A DNA stretch of 64,000 bases, taken from NCBI RefSeq assembly GCF_018130165.1, contig NZ_JAFCLZ010000028.1, positions 1 through 64,000 of the forward strand, in the 5' to 3' direction. This DNA is from Bradyrhizobium sp. JYMT SZCCT0180 (GTDB lineage: Bacteria; Pseudomonadota; Alphaproteobacteria; Rhizobiales; Xanthobacteraceae). This document shows, in pieces, positions 18,825 through 26,612 of the stretch. The number at the start of each line of letters is the position of its first letter. Positions within the stretch are counted from its first letter, which is position 1. The notes beneath the pieces were generated by a model that was given only the letters and a program-made list of their open reading frames with translations, did no database searches and was not told the DNA's origin. The position numbers were made by a program, and so were the translations under genes.

Positions 18825-19352
18825 TTATTTCTTGCGGAAACGATCCAGCCGCACCACTTCCGCGCCCTCGCTCGGCTTGGCCGGTTCATCCGTGCTCTCG
18901 TCCTTGCTTTCGGCCGCTGTGGCCGGTGCAGGAACGGACAGGCTGGGGGCCGCGGGAACGGCGGGCAGGTTGGCGGTGGGCGTTTCGGCAGCCTCGTCGG
19001 ATGGCTCGAATTGCAGCCCGAACTTCACCGAGGGATCGAGGAAGCTCTTGATCGCCGCGAACGGAACGACCAGCCGCTCGGGGATGCCGCCGAACGACAG
19101 GCCGACCTCGAAGCGATCCTCGCTCACCACCAGATCCCAGAACTGGTGCTGCAGGATGATGGTCATCTCTTCCGGATATTGCGCCAGCAGCCGCGGCGAC
19201 AGTTTGACGCCGTCGGCGGTGGACAGGAAGGTGATGAAGAAATGATGCTCGCCGGGCAGGCCGTGTTCGGCGGCGTCGGTCAGCACGCGGCGCAGCACCC
19301 CGCGCAGCGCGTCGCGCGCCAGCACGTCATAACGGATGTGGTCGGTCGCCAT
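18825..19352 (-). CDS. sspB: SspB, ClpXP adaptor for ssrA-tagged proteins
   Basis: A 174-residue adaptor protein that grips ssrA-tagged polypeptides and delivers them to ClpXP. The folded N-terminal domain spans about 1-115 (HHFFITFLSTADGVKLSPRL, FEVGLSFGGIPERLVVPFAAI). A flexible acidic/Pro-rich linker follows, ending in the ClpX-docking tail VVRLDRFRKK. This arrangement matches the alphaproteobacterial SspB form. The start at 19352 has AGGA upstream; a 21-residue longer start is less likely. The gene lies downstream of the tmRNA gene that makes the tag SspB recognises, on the same strand. Confidence 0.93.
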   Translation of the reverse strand: MATDHIRYDVLARDALRGVLRRVLTDAAEHGLPGEHHFFITFLSTADGVKLSPRLLAQYPEEMTIILQHQFWDLVVSEDRFEVGLSFGGIPERLVVPFAAIKSFLDPSVKFGLQFEPSDEAAETPTANLPAVPAAPSLSVPAPATAAESKDESTDEPAKPSEGAEVVRLDRFRKK

Positions 19353-19501
19353 GGTGGTCCTGTCAGGTTGAGATGGGTGGCACTGCCGGTCGCCCGACTC
19401 GCCATTTTGACCCATGCTACTCCGGCGTGGGCCGCAGGTCAGCAGGCGTCATGGATCGAATTTCCGGCAGCAGCGTTCCGCCGAGCGGCAAATCGCAAGA
19501 A

Positions 19502-19537
19502 ACCGGCAAGAAAACCGGCAAGAAAACCGGCAAGAAA
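19502..19537 (+). repeat. Three 12-bp tandem repeats
   Basis: Three exact copies of ACCGGCAAGAAA lie between sspB and the tmRNA 3' end. In the frame starting at the ATG at 19451 they encode Thr-Gly-Lys-Lys three times within a 30-residue open frame ending at 19543. In another frame they read as KKPARKPARK. Neither frame has a convincing ribosome site, so I list the repeat rather than a gene. Confidence 0.7.
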
Positions 19538-19574
19538 ACTTAGAAGAAATCTCGCAGGAAAAGCGGGAGCAAAT

Positions 19575-19897
19575 AAAGTGGAGGCTTCTGTTGCCAGGTG
19601 CCTCCGAACCCCGCCTAGCGGAGCTTAACCCACTAGGACTTTAGACTTGGTCTTTCAAACTGCGTTACGCAGCCTGAGCAACCGGAGCATAGTTGTCGTT
19701 TGCAACTATTGCATAGCCCGATAACGGCGGAACCATACCGAGAAAAAACACGCCCTTTACGCCCTCGTCGATCCTGTTTCGCCCCCGCCGAAACCCGCCT
19801 TCAAGGGGTGGGCTTGGGTGGAGGCGCCGGGTACTGCCCCCGGGTCCGAATGGTTTATTGCGACGGCAATTTATTTCCATAGCCGGCGAACCGGCAC
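19575..19897 (-). ncRNA. ssrA: Two-piece (circularly permuted) tmRNA
   Basis: tmRNA rescues stalled ribosomes and appends a degradation tag. The tag frame is at 19703-19668 and encodes ANDNYAPVAQAA followed by TAA, the bradyrhizobial-type tag. The order on the minus strand is acceptor piece first, then coding piece, as expected for the permuted alphaproteobacterial form. The acceptor 3' half CGCCTCC (19826-19820) pairs with GGGGGCG (19786-19780) with one G-U pair. The T arm is CCGGG-GGCAGTA-CCCGG (19843-19827). About 30 nt between the pieces would be removed. A final stem (19605-19600 with 19585-19580) and a T-rich tail mark the 3' end. Outer ends are approximate. Confidence 0.93.
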
Positions 19898-19901
19898 CCC
19901 T

Positions 19902-19907
19902 AATATA
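19902..19907 (-). promoter_or_regulatory. Candidate -10 box of the tmRNA gene
   Basis: TATATT on the minus strand, about 7 bp before the inferred tmRNA 5' end. The -35 region is poor (ACTATT at 17-bp spacing). The adjacent gap of about 110 bp also has to hold the promoter of the divergent chromate transporter gene. Confidence 0.45.
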
Positions 19908-20012
19908 GGGGGCAAAGAGAGAGAAAAATAGTGCCGGGATAGGCGTGGAAAGCGCGGGAACCGGCCGAATTGGGATTGGCCCTGGCGGTGCCGCCGTTCT
20001 AGGTTTTGGGCC

Positions 20013-20633
20013 ATGAAATCCCCGGCTTCGGAATCCCCGCCGGCCGCCGTTCCGGCGCCGGATCTTCCTGCATCGCACCCGCCAAACCAGCCCGGCCTGC
20101 TCGAGCTGTTCGTGGCGTTCGCCAAAATGTCGCTGGCCGGCTTCGGCGGGGTGCTGGTCTGGGCCCGGCGCGGCATCGTCGACCAGCACCGCTGGATGAC
20201 GGCGGAAGAATTCAACGAGACCTTTGCGCTGTGCCATTTTCTGCCAGGGCCCAATATCGTCAACCTGTCGGTCGTGTTCGGCTCGCGCTTTCGTGGCGTT
20301 GCCGGTGGCATCGCGGCCTTTGCCGGGCTGGTCGGCCCGCCCATGGTGATCGCCACGATCCTCGCGGCGCTGTATGCGCGCTACGGCGAAATCGACGCGC
20401 TGCGGCGGATCCTGGCCGGCGTCTCCTGCGCAGCGGTCGGGCTTCTGATGGCGGTCGTCTTCAAGATGATGATGCCGCTGATCAAAAAGCGCGACCTGGT
20501 CGGGCTCGTGATCCTGCTCGCGGTTTTCATTGCCATCGGCCTGCTGCGGCTGCCGCTGCAGACGGTGCTGCTGGTGGCGGTCCCGCTCAGCCTCGGCATC
20601 ACCTATTTTCTGCGCCAGCGGGTGGCCGCATGA
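20013..20633 (+). CDS. Chromate transporter, N-terminal-type half
   Basis: A 206-residue membrane protein equivalent to one half of the chromate ion transporter (CHR) family, with the family motif FGGVLVWARR..DQHRWMTAEEF and the LPGPNIVNLSVVFG signature. About six hydrophobic segments follow a Pro-rich cytoplasmic start. Short CHR proteins work as pairs of homologous but oppositely oriented halves; the partner follows at once, with the two genes overlapping in ATGA. The pair exports chromate, or takes up sulfate-like anions, in known members. It is divergent from ssrA. Confidence 0.88.
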   Translation: MKSPASESPPAAVPAPDLPASHPPNQPGLLELFVAFAKMSLAGFGGVLVWARRGIVDQHRWMTAEEFNETFALCHFLPGPNIVNLSVVFGSRFRGVAGGIAAFAGLVGPPMVIATILAALYARYGEIDALRRILAGVSCAAVGLLMAVVFKMMMPLIKKRDLVGLVILLAVFIAIGLLRLPLQTVLLVAVPLSLGITYFLRQRVAA

Positions 20634-21163
20634 ATTCGGACGGCAATCCGATTTCAACGCTCGTTTGGACTTTCGGTTTGATGTCGCTATTTGCGGTTGG
20701 TGGCGCGAATTCGGCCATACCCGAGATGCACCGGATCGCGGTCGACGTTCACCACTGGATGAATGACAAGCAATTCGCCGACATCTTCGCCATCTCCCAG
20801 CTCTCGCCGGGGCCGAACGTGCTGATCGTGACCCTGATCGGCTATTCCGTCGCCGGGGTGGCCGGTGCGCTGGCGGCGACCCTGGCGATGTGCGGCCCGA
20901 CTGCCGTCCTTGCCTATTATGTAAGCCGCATTTTGCAGCGGTCGAGCCAATCCCGCTGGCCCGCCATTATCCAGGCGGCCCTTGTTCCGCTTTCGATCGG
21001 CCTGATGGGCGCCAGTGGCCTGATTTTGGCGCTGAGTTCGGACCTTGGCTGGGTGGCCGGCCTGATTACGGCGGCCGCCGCGGTTCTGGCCTTTGCGACG
21101 CGGCTCAATCCGGTCTGGATATTGCTGGCCGGAGGTGCTTTGGGTTTTGCTGGCGTTATCTGA
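20630..21163 (+). CDS. Chromate transporter, second half
   Basis: A 177-residue CHR-family membrane protein, the partner of the gene before it. It carries the matching motif MSLFAVGGANSAIPEMHR..DVHHWMNDKQFADIFAISQLSPGPNVL. The ATG overlaps the upstream stop (ATGA), so the halves are made in a fixed ratio. A longer in-frame reading that runs back through the first half is a frame shadow. Substrate specificity cannot be read from the sequence. Confidence 0.87.
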   Translation: MNSDGNPISTLVWTFGLMSLFAVGGANSAIPEMHRIAVDVHHWMNDKQFADIFAISQLSPGPNVLIVTLIGYSVAGVAGALAATLAMCGPTAVLAYYVSRILQRSSQSRWPAIIQAALVPLSIGLMGASGLILALSSDLGWVAGLITAAAAVLAFATRLNPVWILLAGGALGFAGVI

Positions 21164-21268
21164 GGAAAATCGCTAGGCAAGACCTTGGGACTGTGCACAA
21201 ACGCCATCCAATCAGAAACGCCATCCAATCAGAACGGGCGGGAAGCCCTGTCGGGGGGAGAGATATCG

Positions 21269-21769
21269 ATGAGTGATACGCCGAGCCACGGGCCGGTCAA
21301 ATCGATCATGCCGAAATGGGTTCGCGGCCCGCAGGACTTCGTCGGCGGTGTCGCGCTGATCGCGATCGCGCTGTTCGCCCTGTGGGCGTCGAGCGATTTG
21401 CAGGGCATGCGTGGGTTCTCGTTCGGGGCCGGAACCGCGCCGCGGATGTTCGCCTATCTGTTGCTTGGCCTCGGCGTTGCGGTGATGGTCGTCGGCCTCC
21501 TCACCGAGGGCACGCACCTGGCGAAATACCACTGGCGCGGCCCGCTGTTCGTATCGCTGGCGATCCTGTCCTTTGCGCTCATGATCCGCCCGATGGGCCT
21601 GATCGTCACGGCGTTCTCGAGCTTCCTGATCGCGGCATTGGGCACGCCGGAAACGAAATGGACGGAAACCATCATCGTCGCCGTGTGCCTGACGGCGTTC
21701 TGCAGCCTGTTGTTTCCCTACGCGCTGGGTCTGCCCTTGCAGATGCTGCCCAAATTTATGATCCGGTGA
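21269..21769 (+). CDS. tctB: Tripartite tricarboxylate transporter, TctB family small subunit
   Basis: A 166-residue membrane protein with four hydrophobic segments, the small membrane subunit of a TTT transporter. It joins TctA and the periplasmic binder TctC in sodium- or proton-driven uptake of carboxylates such as citrate. The ATG at 21269 has GGGGGAGA ten bases upstream. The TctA gene begins 7 bp after its stop. Family members are weakly conserved in sequence, so length, topology and context carry the call. Confidence 0.85.
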   Translation: MSDTPSHGPVKSIMPKWVRGPQDFVGGVALIAIALFALWASSDLQGMRGFSFGAGTAPRMFAYLLLGLGVAVMVVGLLTEGTHLAKYHWRGPLFVSLAILSFALMIRPMGLIVTAFSSFLIAALGTPETKWTETIIVAVCLTAFCSLLFPYALGLPLQMLPKFMIR

Positions 21770-21776
21770 GGGTGTG

Positions 21777-23342
21777 ATGGGTGACGTTTTTTCAAACCTT
21801 GGCCTCGGCTTCGGCGTCGTATTCCAGCTGGTGCAGTGGACCCCCGCTTTTCTCGGCGGCGTGTCCATTCCCATTCCCGTCAACATTCTGCTGTGCCTGA
21901 TTGGTGCACTGGTCGGAACGCTGGTCGGCGTGCTGCCGGGCATCGGCACCATCGCCACGGTCGCCATGCTGCTGCCGATCACCTTCGGCCTGCCGCCGGT
22001 CGGCGCGCTGATCATGCTCGCCGGCATCTACTACGGTGCGCAATATGGCGGTTCGACCACCTCGATCCTGGTCAACATTCCAGGCGAGGCGGGCTCCGTG
22101 GTGACCGCGCTCGACGGTTTTCAGATGGCCAAGAAGGGACGCGCAGGTCCGGCACTGGCGATCGCGGCAATCGGCTCGTTCTTTGCCGGCTGCGTCGCGA
22201 CCGTCCTGATCGCCGTGTTGGGTGCGCCACTCACAAAACTCGCGCTGGCGTTCGGGCCGGCCGAATATTTCTCGCTGATGGTGCTCGGCCTGATCTTCGC
22301 GGTGGTGCTCGCCAAGGGCTCGGTGCTGAAGGCGATCGCGATGATCGTGTTCGGCCTGCTGCTGTCGATGGTCGGGTCCGACATCGAGACCGGCGCATCG
22401 CGGATGGCTTTCAACATCCCCGAACTCGCGGACGGCCTCGGCTTTGCCACCGTCGCAATGGGCTTGTTCGGCTTCGCCGAGATCATCCGCAATCTCGATT
22501 CCGGCGGTGAACAAGACCGCCAGCTGGTGCAGCAGAAGGTCACCGGCCTGATGCCGACCAAGAAAGACCTGCTGGATTCCACGCCGGCGATCCTGCGTGG
22601 CACGGTGCTGGGATCGATCCTCGGCATTCTGCCGGGCGGCGGCGCGGTCATCGCATCCTTCGCCGCCTATACCCTGGAAAAGAAGGTATCGAAGCATCCG
22701 CAGAAATTCGGTCACGGCGTGATCGAAGGTGTCGCGGCGCCTGAAAGCGCGAACAACGCGGCGGCCCAGACGTCGTTCATCCCGCTATTGACGCTCGGCA
22801 TCCCGCCGAACGCCGTCATGGCGTTGATGGTCGGCGCGATGACCATTCACGGCATCGTGCCGGGACCGCAGGTGATGCAGAAGCAGCCCGACCTCGTCTG
22901 GGGCATGATCGCTTCGATGTGGGTCGGCAATTTGATGCTGCTGATCATCAACCTGCCGCTGGTCGGAATCTGGGTGCGGCTGTTGCGCGTGCCCTATCGG
23001 CTGATGTTCCCCTCGATCGTGGTGTTCTGCGCGATCGGCATCTATTCGGTGAACAATGCGCCGACGGACGTGGTGCTCGCCGGCGTGTTCGGGCTGGTCG
23101 GATACTGGCTGATCAAGCATGATTTCGAGCCGGCGCCGCTGCTGCTCGGAATGGTGCTCGGACCGCTGATGGAGGAGAACCTGCGCCGGGCGCTTCTGAT
23201 CTCGCGCGGTGACTGGTCAGTATTCCTGACGCGTCCGTTGTCGGCGGTGTTGATGGCCATCGCGGCAGGCCTGCTGGTGCTGGCGGTGCTGCCATCGCTC
23301 CGCAAGAAACGCGATCAGGTGTTCGTGGAGTCCGAGAACTGA
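21777..23342 (+). CDS. tctA: Tripartite tricarboxylate transporter, TctA large subunit
   Basis: A 521-residue polytopic membrane protein with about twelve helices, the transport channel of the TTT system. Signature segments are GTLVGVLPGIGTIATVAMLLP and its pseudo-repeat GSILGILPGGGAVIASFAAY, and YYGAQYGGSTTSILVNIPGE in the first half. A GTG one codon upstream is also possible; the ATG at 21777 is chosen. The order TctB-TctA-TctC is complete, although a strong hairpin separates tctA from the binding protein gene. Confidence 0.93.
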   Translation: MGDVFSNLGLGFGVVFQLVQWTPAFLGGVSIPIPVNILLCLIGALVGTLVGVLPGIGTIATVAMLLPITFGLPPVGALIMLAGIYYGAQYGGSTTSILVNIPGEAGSVVTALDGFQMAKKGRAGPALAIAAIGSFFAGCVATVLIAVLGAPLTKLALAFGPAEYFSLMVLGLIFAVVLAKGSVLKAIAMIVFGLLLSMVGSDIETGASRMAFNIPELADGLGFATVAMGLFGFAEIIRNLDSGGEQDRQLVQQKVTGLMPTKKDLLDSTPAILRGTVLGSILGILPGGGAVIASFAAYTLEKKVSKHPQKFGHGVIEGVAAPESANNAAAQTSFIPLLTLGIPPNAVMALMVGAMTIHGIVPGPQVMQKQPDLVWGMIASMWVGNLMLLIINLPLVGIWVRLLRVPYRLMFPSIVVFCAIGIYSVNNAPTDVVLAGVFGLVGYWLIKHDFEPAPLLLGMVLGPLMEENLRRALLISRGDWSVFLTRPLSAVLMAIAAGLLVLAVLPSLRKKRDQVFVESEN

Positions 23343-23414
23343 CCTGGAACTGACCTGCGTCGGCTCGCCACAGCCCGAAGTCGACTCGACTTCGCTCGTT
23401 ATTTCGTGACATGG

Positions 23415-23441
23415 AAATGCCGGCCGGTCGGGCCGGCATTT
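23415..23441 (+). terminator. Hairpin between tctA and tctC
   Basis: A perfect 11-bp stem AAATGCCGGCC / GGCCGGCATTT with a 5-nt loop, followed by TGCTTC. Without a long U-run it may act as a partial terminator or as an mRNA 3' stabiliser, allowing different levels of the membrane subunits and the abundant binding protein. Confidence 0.65.
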
Positions 23442-23470
23442 GCTTCAATGGCTTTAGCTGGGAGAATTAG

Positions 23471-24457
23471 ATGAAACTGTATGGTCGTCGCTCTGTGGCG
23501 GGTGGTTGCCTGGCCATCCTTGCCGGGCTGGTCGCGCTTGCCGCGCCGGCCCAGGCGCAAAACTATCCGACGCGCAGCATCACCATGATCGTGCCGTTTG
23601 CGGCGGGCGGTCCGACCGACGTGATCGCGCGCATCGTCACCGGCCATATCGCGCAGACGCTCGGCCAGGCCATCATCATCGAGAACGTGGTCGGCGCCGG
23701 CGGCACCACCGCCACGACCCGCGCGTCGAAGGCCGCCAATGACGGCTATACGCTGATCACCGGGCACATGGGCACGCATGCGGCGTCGGTGCCGCTCTAT
23801 CCCAAACTCGCCTATCATCCCGAGAAGGATTTTGAGCCGGTCGGGCTGCTCGCCGGCACGCCGATCCTGATCCTGGCGCGCAAGGATTTCGCGCCCAAGG
23901 ACCTCAAGGAATTCATCGCTTACGTCAAGGCGAACGAAACCAAGGTCAACGCGGCGCATGCCGGCGTCGGGTCGGTTTCGAACGTGTCGTGCGAACTGCT
24001 GAACTCGGTGCTGGGGGTCAAGCCGGTTGGCGTGCCCTTCAACGGCACCGGTCCTGCGATGAACGCGCTGGTGGCCGGACAGGTCGACTACATGTGCGAC
24101 CAGATCGTCAACGCCGTGCCGCAGATCAACGGCGGCACCATCAAGGCCTATGCGATTGCAACTGCCGAGCGCAATCCGTCGCTGCCCGATGTTCCGACCA
24201 CCGCGGAGGCCGGCCTGCCGGCCTTCCAGGCCCAGGCGTGGAATGCGATTTTCGCGCCCAAGGGAACGCCGGCCCCGATCGTCGCCAAGCTGAACGAGGC
24301 GATCGTCAAGGCGCTCAACGACGACAACGTCAAAAAGCGCCTGCTCGAACTCGGCAGCGTGATCCCGGGCCCCGCGGACCGCACGCCGGAAGCGCTGGCC
24401 GCACTGGTGAAGAGCGAGATCGCGAAGTGGACGCCGGTCCTCAAGCCGGCGGGTTAA
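23471..24457 (+). CDS. tctC: Tripartite tricarboxylate transporter substrate-binding protein, TctC family
   Basis: A 328-residue periplasmic binding protein with a clear signal peptide (GGCLAILAGLVALAAPAQA, cleaved near residue 29). The mature start YPTRSITMIVPFAAGGPTD is the family hallmark, and the ligand loop region IIENVVGAGGTT is present. The family (Bug/TctC) captures carboxylates and hands them to TctA/TctB, which lie just upstream. The ribosome site GGGAG precedes the ATG. It ends 25 bp before a strong terminator. Confidence 0.93.
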   Translation: MKLYGRRSVAGGCLAILAGLVALAAPAQAQNYPTRSITMIVPFAAGGPTDVIARIVTGHIAQTLGQAIIIENVVGAGGTTATTRASKAANDGYTLITGHMGTHAASVPLYPKLAYHPEKDFEPVGLLAGTPILILARKDFAPKDLKEFIAYVKANETKVNAAHAGVGSVSNVSCELLNSVLGVKPVGVPFNGTGPAMNALVAGQVDYMCDQIVNAVPQINGGTIKAYAIATAERNPSLPDVPTTAEAGLPAFQAQAWNAIFAPKGTPAPIVAKLNEAIVKALNDDNVKKRLLELGSVIPGPADRTPEALAALVKSEIAKWTPVLKPAG

Positions 24458-24482
24458 TCAATCCGATCAGGTAGATAGGTGA

Positions 24483-24510
24483 GGGGCGGAACGCAGGTTC
24501 CGCCCCTTGT
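24483..24510 (+). terminator. Intrinsic terminator after tctC
   Basis: A 10-bp perfect stem GGGGCGGAAC / GTTCCGCCCC with the loop GCAG, followed by TTGTCGTTT. It closes the TTT transporter operon. Confidence 0.85.
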
Positions 24511-24540
24511 CGTTTAGGCGATGATCATCATTTTTCGGGG

Positions 24541-24546
24541 TATAAT
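24541..24546 (+). promoter_or_regulatory. Candidate -10 box for thyA
   Basis: A perfect TATAAT 82 bp before the thyA start. No convincing -35 sequence lies 16-18 bp upstream, so this is a partial promoter match only. Confidence 0.35.
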
Positions 24547-24627
24547 CACGGGCTGGCCGAATCGATGCTGTCGATTGCCGGCTCCGGCCGCTAAATTCGC
24601 CTTCCTCGAAAGGCACAGACCAACGCC

Positions 24628-25422
24628 ATGAATCAGTACCACGACCTGCTCGAACGGATCCTCAGCGACGGCGCGGAGAAGCACGACCGTACCGGCACCG
24701 GTACGCTGTCGATCTTCGGTCACCAGATGCGCTTCAACTTGAGCGCCGGGTTTCCGATGCTGACTACCAAGCGGCTGCCGCTGAAGGCGATCGTGCACGA
24801 ATTGCTGTGGTTTCTGGCCGGCGACACCAACATCAAATATCTCAGGGATAATGGCGTTTCGATCTGGGACGAATGGGCCGACGCCAATGGCGATCTCGGC
24901 CCGGTCTATGGCTCGCAATGGCGATCCTGGCCGGCGCCCGATGGCCGCCGCATCGACCAGATTTCCAATCTGATCGACATGATCAAGCGCAACCCGGATT
25001 CGCGCCGCCTGATCGTGAGCGCGTGGAATCCGGCCGACGTCGACAAGATGGCGCTGCCGCCCTGTCACTGCCTGTTCCAGTTCTATGTCGCCAATGGCAA
25101 GCTGTCGTGCCAGCTCTATCAGCGCTCGGCCGACGTGTTCCTCGGCGTGCCCTTCAACATCGCGTCCTACGCGTTGCTGACGATGATGGTGGCGCAAGTG
25201 ACGGGATTGAAGGCGGGCGATTTCGTGCACTCGCTCGGCGATGCGCATCTGTATTCCAACCATCTCGAACAGGCCCGGCTGCAACTGACGCGACCGACGC
25301 GGCCGCTGCCGGTCATGAAGATCAATCCTGACGTCAAGGACATCTTCGCGTTCCGTTACGAGGACTTCGTGCTGGAAGGCTACGATCCGCACCCGCATAT
25401 CAAGGCTGCGGTCGCGGTGTGA
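24628..25422 (+). CDS. thyA: Thymidylate synthase
   Basis: The 264-residue folate-dependent thymidylate synthase makes dTMP from dUMP with methylene-tetrahydrofolate. The catalytic cysteine is C146 in LPPCHCLFQFYV. Other conserved parts are seen at DRTGTGTLSIFG, GPVYGSQWR and QRSADVFLGVPFNIASYA. The length matches the E. coli enzyme. It is followed by a GNAT gene and by dihydrofolate reductase, which regenerates the tetrahydrofolate that ThyA oxidises, so the operon is metabolically coherent. Confidence 0.97.
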   Translation: MNQYHDLLERILSDGAEKHDRTGTGTLSIFGHQMRFNLSAGFPMLTTKRLPLKAIVHELLWFLAGDTNIKYLRDNGVSIWDEWADANGDLGPVYGSQWRSWPAPDGRRIDQISNLIDMIKRNPDSRRLIVSAWNPADVDKMALPPCHCLFQFYVANGKLSCQLYQRSADVFLGVPFNIASYALLTMMVAQVTGLKAGDFVHSLGDAHLYSNHLEQARLQLTRPTRPLPVMKINPDVKDIFAFRYEDFVLEGYDPHPHIKAAVAV

Positions 25423-25430
25423 GCGATTGA

Positions 25431-25916
25431 ATGGCCCTTGCTATCCGCCGCGCGCGCCCCGATGAAGCCGGGCTTGTCTTGTCCCTGGTTCGCGAACTCG
25501 CCGAGTACGAAAAGCTGCTCCACGAGGTCGAGGCCACCGAATCTGACATCGACGCCGCGTTGTTCGGCAGCGATCCGCGGCTGTTTTGCGAGATTGCGGA
25601 GTGGGAAGGGGAGCCGGTCGGCTTCGCGGTCTGGTTCGTCAATTTCTCAACGTTCAGCGGCCGGTCCGGTATCTATCTTGAGGATCTGTTCGTCCGTCCG
25701 GCGCAGCGCGGCAAAGGCATCGGCAAGGCGCTGCTGTCGCAGCTTGCGAAGCAATGTGTGGCCAACGGCTGGTCGCGCTTGCAATGGTCGGTACTGGACT
25801 GGAACACGCCGTCGATCGAATTCTACAAATCGCTGGGTGCAGTCATGATGGACGAGTGGACGGTATGCCGGGTGAGCGGTCCGGCGCTGACGGCGCTGGC
25901 GCAGGGAGCGCGCTGA
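25431..25916 (+). CDS. GNAT family N-acetyltransferase
   Basis: A 161-residue acetyltransferase of the GNAT fold. The acetyl-CoA binding motif A is visible as LEDLFVRPAQRGKGIGKALL (about 85-104). The length and sequence resemble the spermidine/diamine acetyltransferase-like subgroup (SAT-type) and related small-molecule acetyltransferases, but the acceptor is unknown. It sits between thyA and folA, 8 bp after thyA, and its stop overlaps the folA start (TGATG), so it belongs to the same transcript. Confidence 0.9.
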   Translation: MALAIRRARPDEAGLVLSLVRELAEYEKLLHEVEATESDIDAALFGSDPRLFCEIAEWEGEPVGFAVWFVNFSTFSGRSGIYLEDLFVRPAQRGKGIGKALLSQLAKQCVANGWSRLQWSVLDWNTPSIEFYKSLGAVMMDEWTVCRVSGPALTALAQGAR

Positions 25917-26443
25917 TGGAGATTGTGCTCATTGTCGCGGTTGCCGAGAACGGCGTGATCGGCGCTGGCGGAGCCATCCCGTGGCGGCTGAAATCCGACA
26001 TGCAGCGGTTAAAGGCGCTGACAATGGGAAAGCCGATCGTGATGGGCCGCAAGACCTTCGAGTCGTTTCCTCGCGGACCGCTTCCCGGACGGACCAATAT
26101 CGTGGTTACGCGCGACGCCGCCTGGCGTGCGGCCGGCGCCGTGGTCACCACGTCTGTTGCCGACGCCCGGGCGATTGCCATCGGCGACGCGCTGCGACGT
26201 TTCGCCACTGAGATTGCGATCATCGGCGGCTCTGAAATCTATGCGCAATGGATGGCGAGTGCCGATCGCCTCGAAATCACCGAGGTGCATGCCCGGCCCG
26301 ACGGCGATACGCATTTCGCCGCAATTGCGGCTTCCGATTGGGAAGAGGTCGCGCGCGTGCGGAATCCGGCCGGTCCCGACGACAGCACCGACTTCTCCTA
26401 TGTGACATATCGTCGGCGCGGCCCGTGTCAATTGTCGCATTAA
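25916..26443 (+). CDS. folA: Dihydrofolate reductase
   Basis: A 175-residue dihydrofolate reductase that reduces the dihydrofolate left by ThyA to tetrahydrofolate with NADPH. Typical motifs are VAVAENGVIGAGGAIPWRLKSDM (substrate and NADPH contacts), VMGRKTFESFP and AIIGGSEIY. The acidic active-site residue of the family corresponds to D28 in LKSDM. The start overlaps the GNAT stop by one base. The longer in-frame reading to 25754 lies within the GNAT gene and is discounted. Confidence 0.96.
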   Translation: MEIVLIVAVAENGVIGAGGAIPWRLKSDMQRLKALTMGKPIVMGRKTFESFPRGPLPGRTNIVVTRDAAWRAAGAVVTTSVADARAIAIGDALRRFATEIAIIGGSEIYAQWMASADRLEITEVHARPDGDTHFAAIAASDWEEVARVRNPAGPDDSTDFSYVTYRRRGPCQLSH

Positions 26444-26512
26444 CCTCGCTAGCCAATGTTTGCATTGACAATTATGGCCCCAATCATAGCTGCTTCAGAC
26501 CATAAGCTTGCG

Positions 26513-26541
26513 TTGTAAGGGCCCGGGCGGTCCCCTATAAA
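26513..26541 (+). promoter_or_regulatory. Promoter of the hflK-hflC operon
   Basis: TTGTAA (26513-26518) and TATAAA (26536-26541) are separated by exactly 17 bp, a good sigma-70-type match. They lie about 70 bp before the hflK start, in the only sizeable gap upstream of the operon. Confidence 0.6.
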
Positions 26542-26612
26542 GCCGGTCGGATGTGCGAGGCCGGGCATTTTGCCCAATCAGGCGGACCCGGGCCCGCGGA
26601 GGAGACTTTTAT

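Noticed and set aside
18678..19628. A 316-codon plus-strand frame ending in KKPARKPARK-type repeats
   Set aside because: Most of it is antisense to fumC and sspB. The lysine-rich end comes only from the 12-bp tandem repeat and has no start or ribosome site of its own.
20006..21163. A single long chromate transporter frame
   Set aside because: The first half of that frame is the wrong phase for the CHR protein; the real arrangement is two genes overlapping in ATGA.
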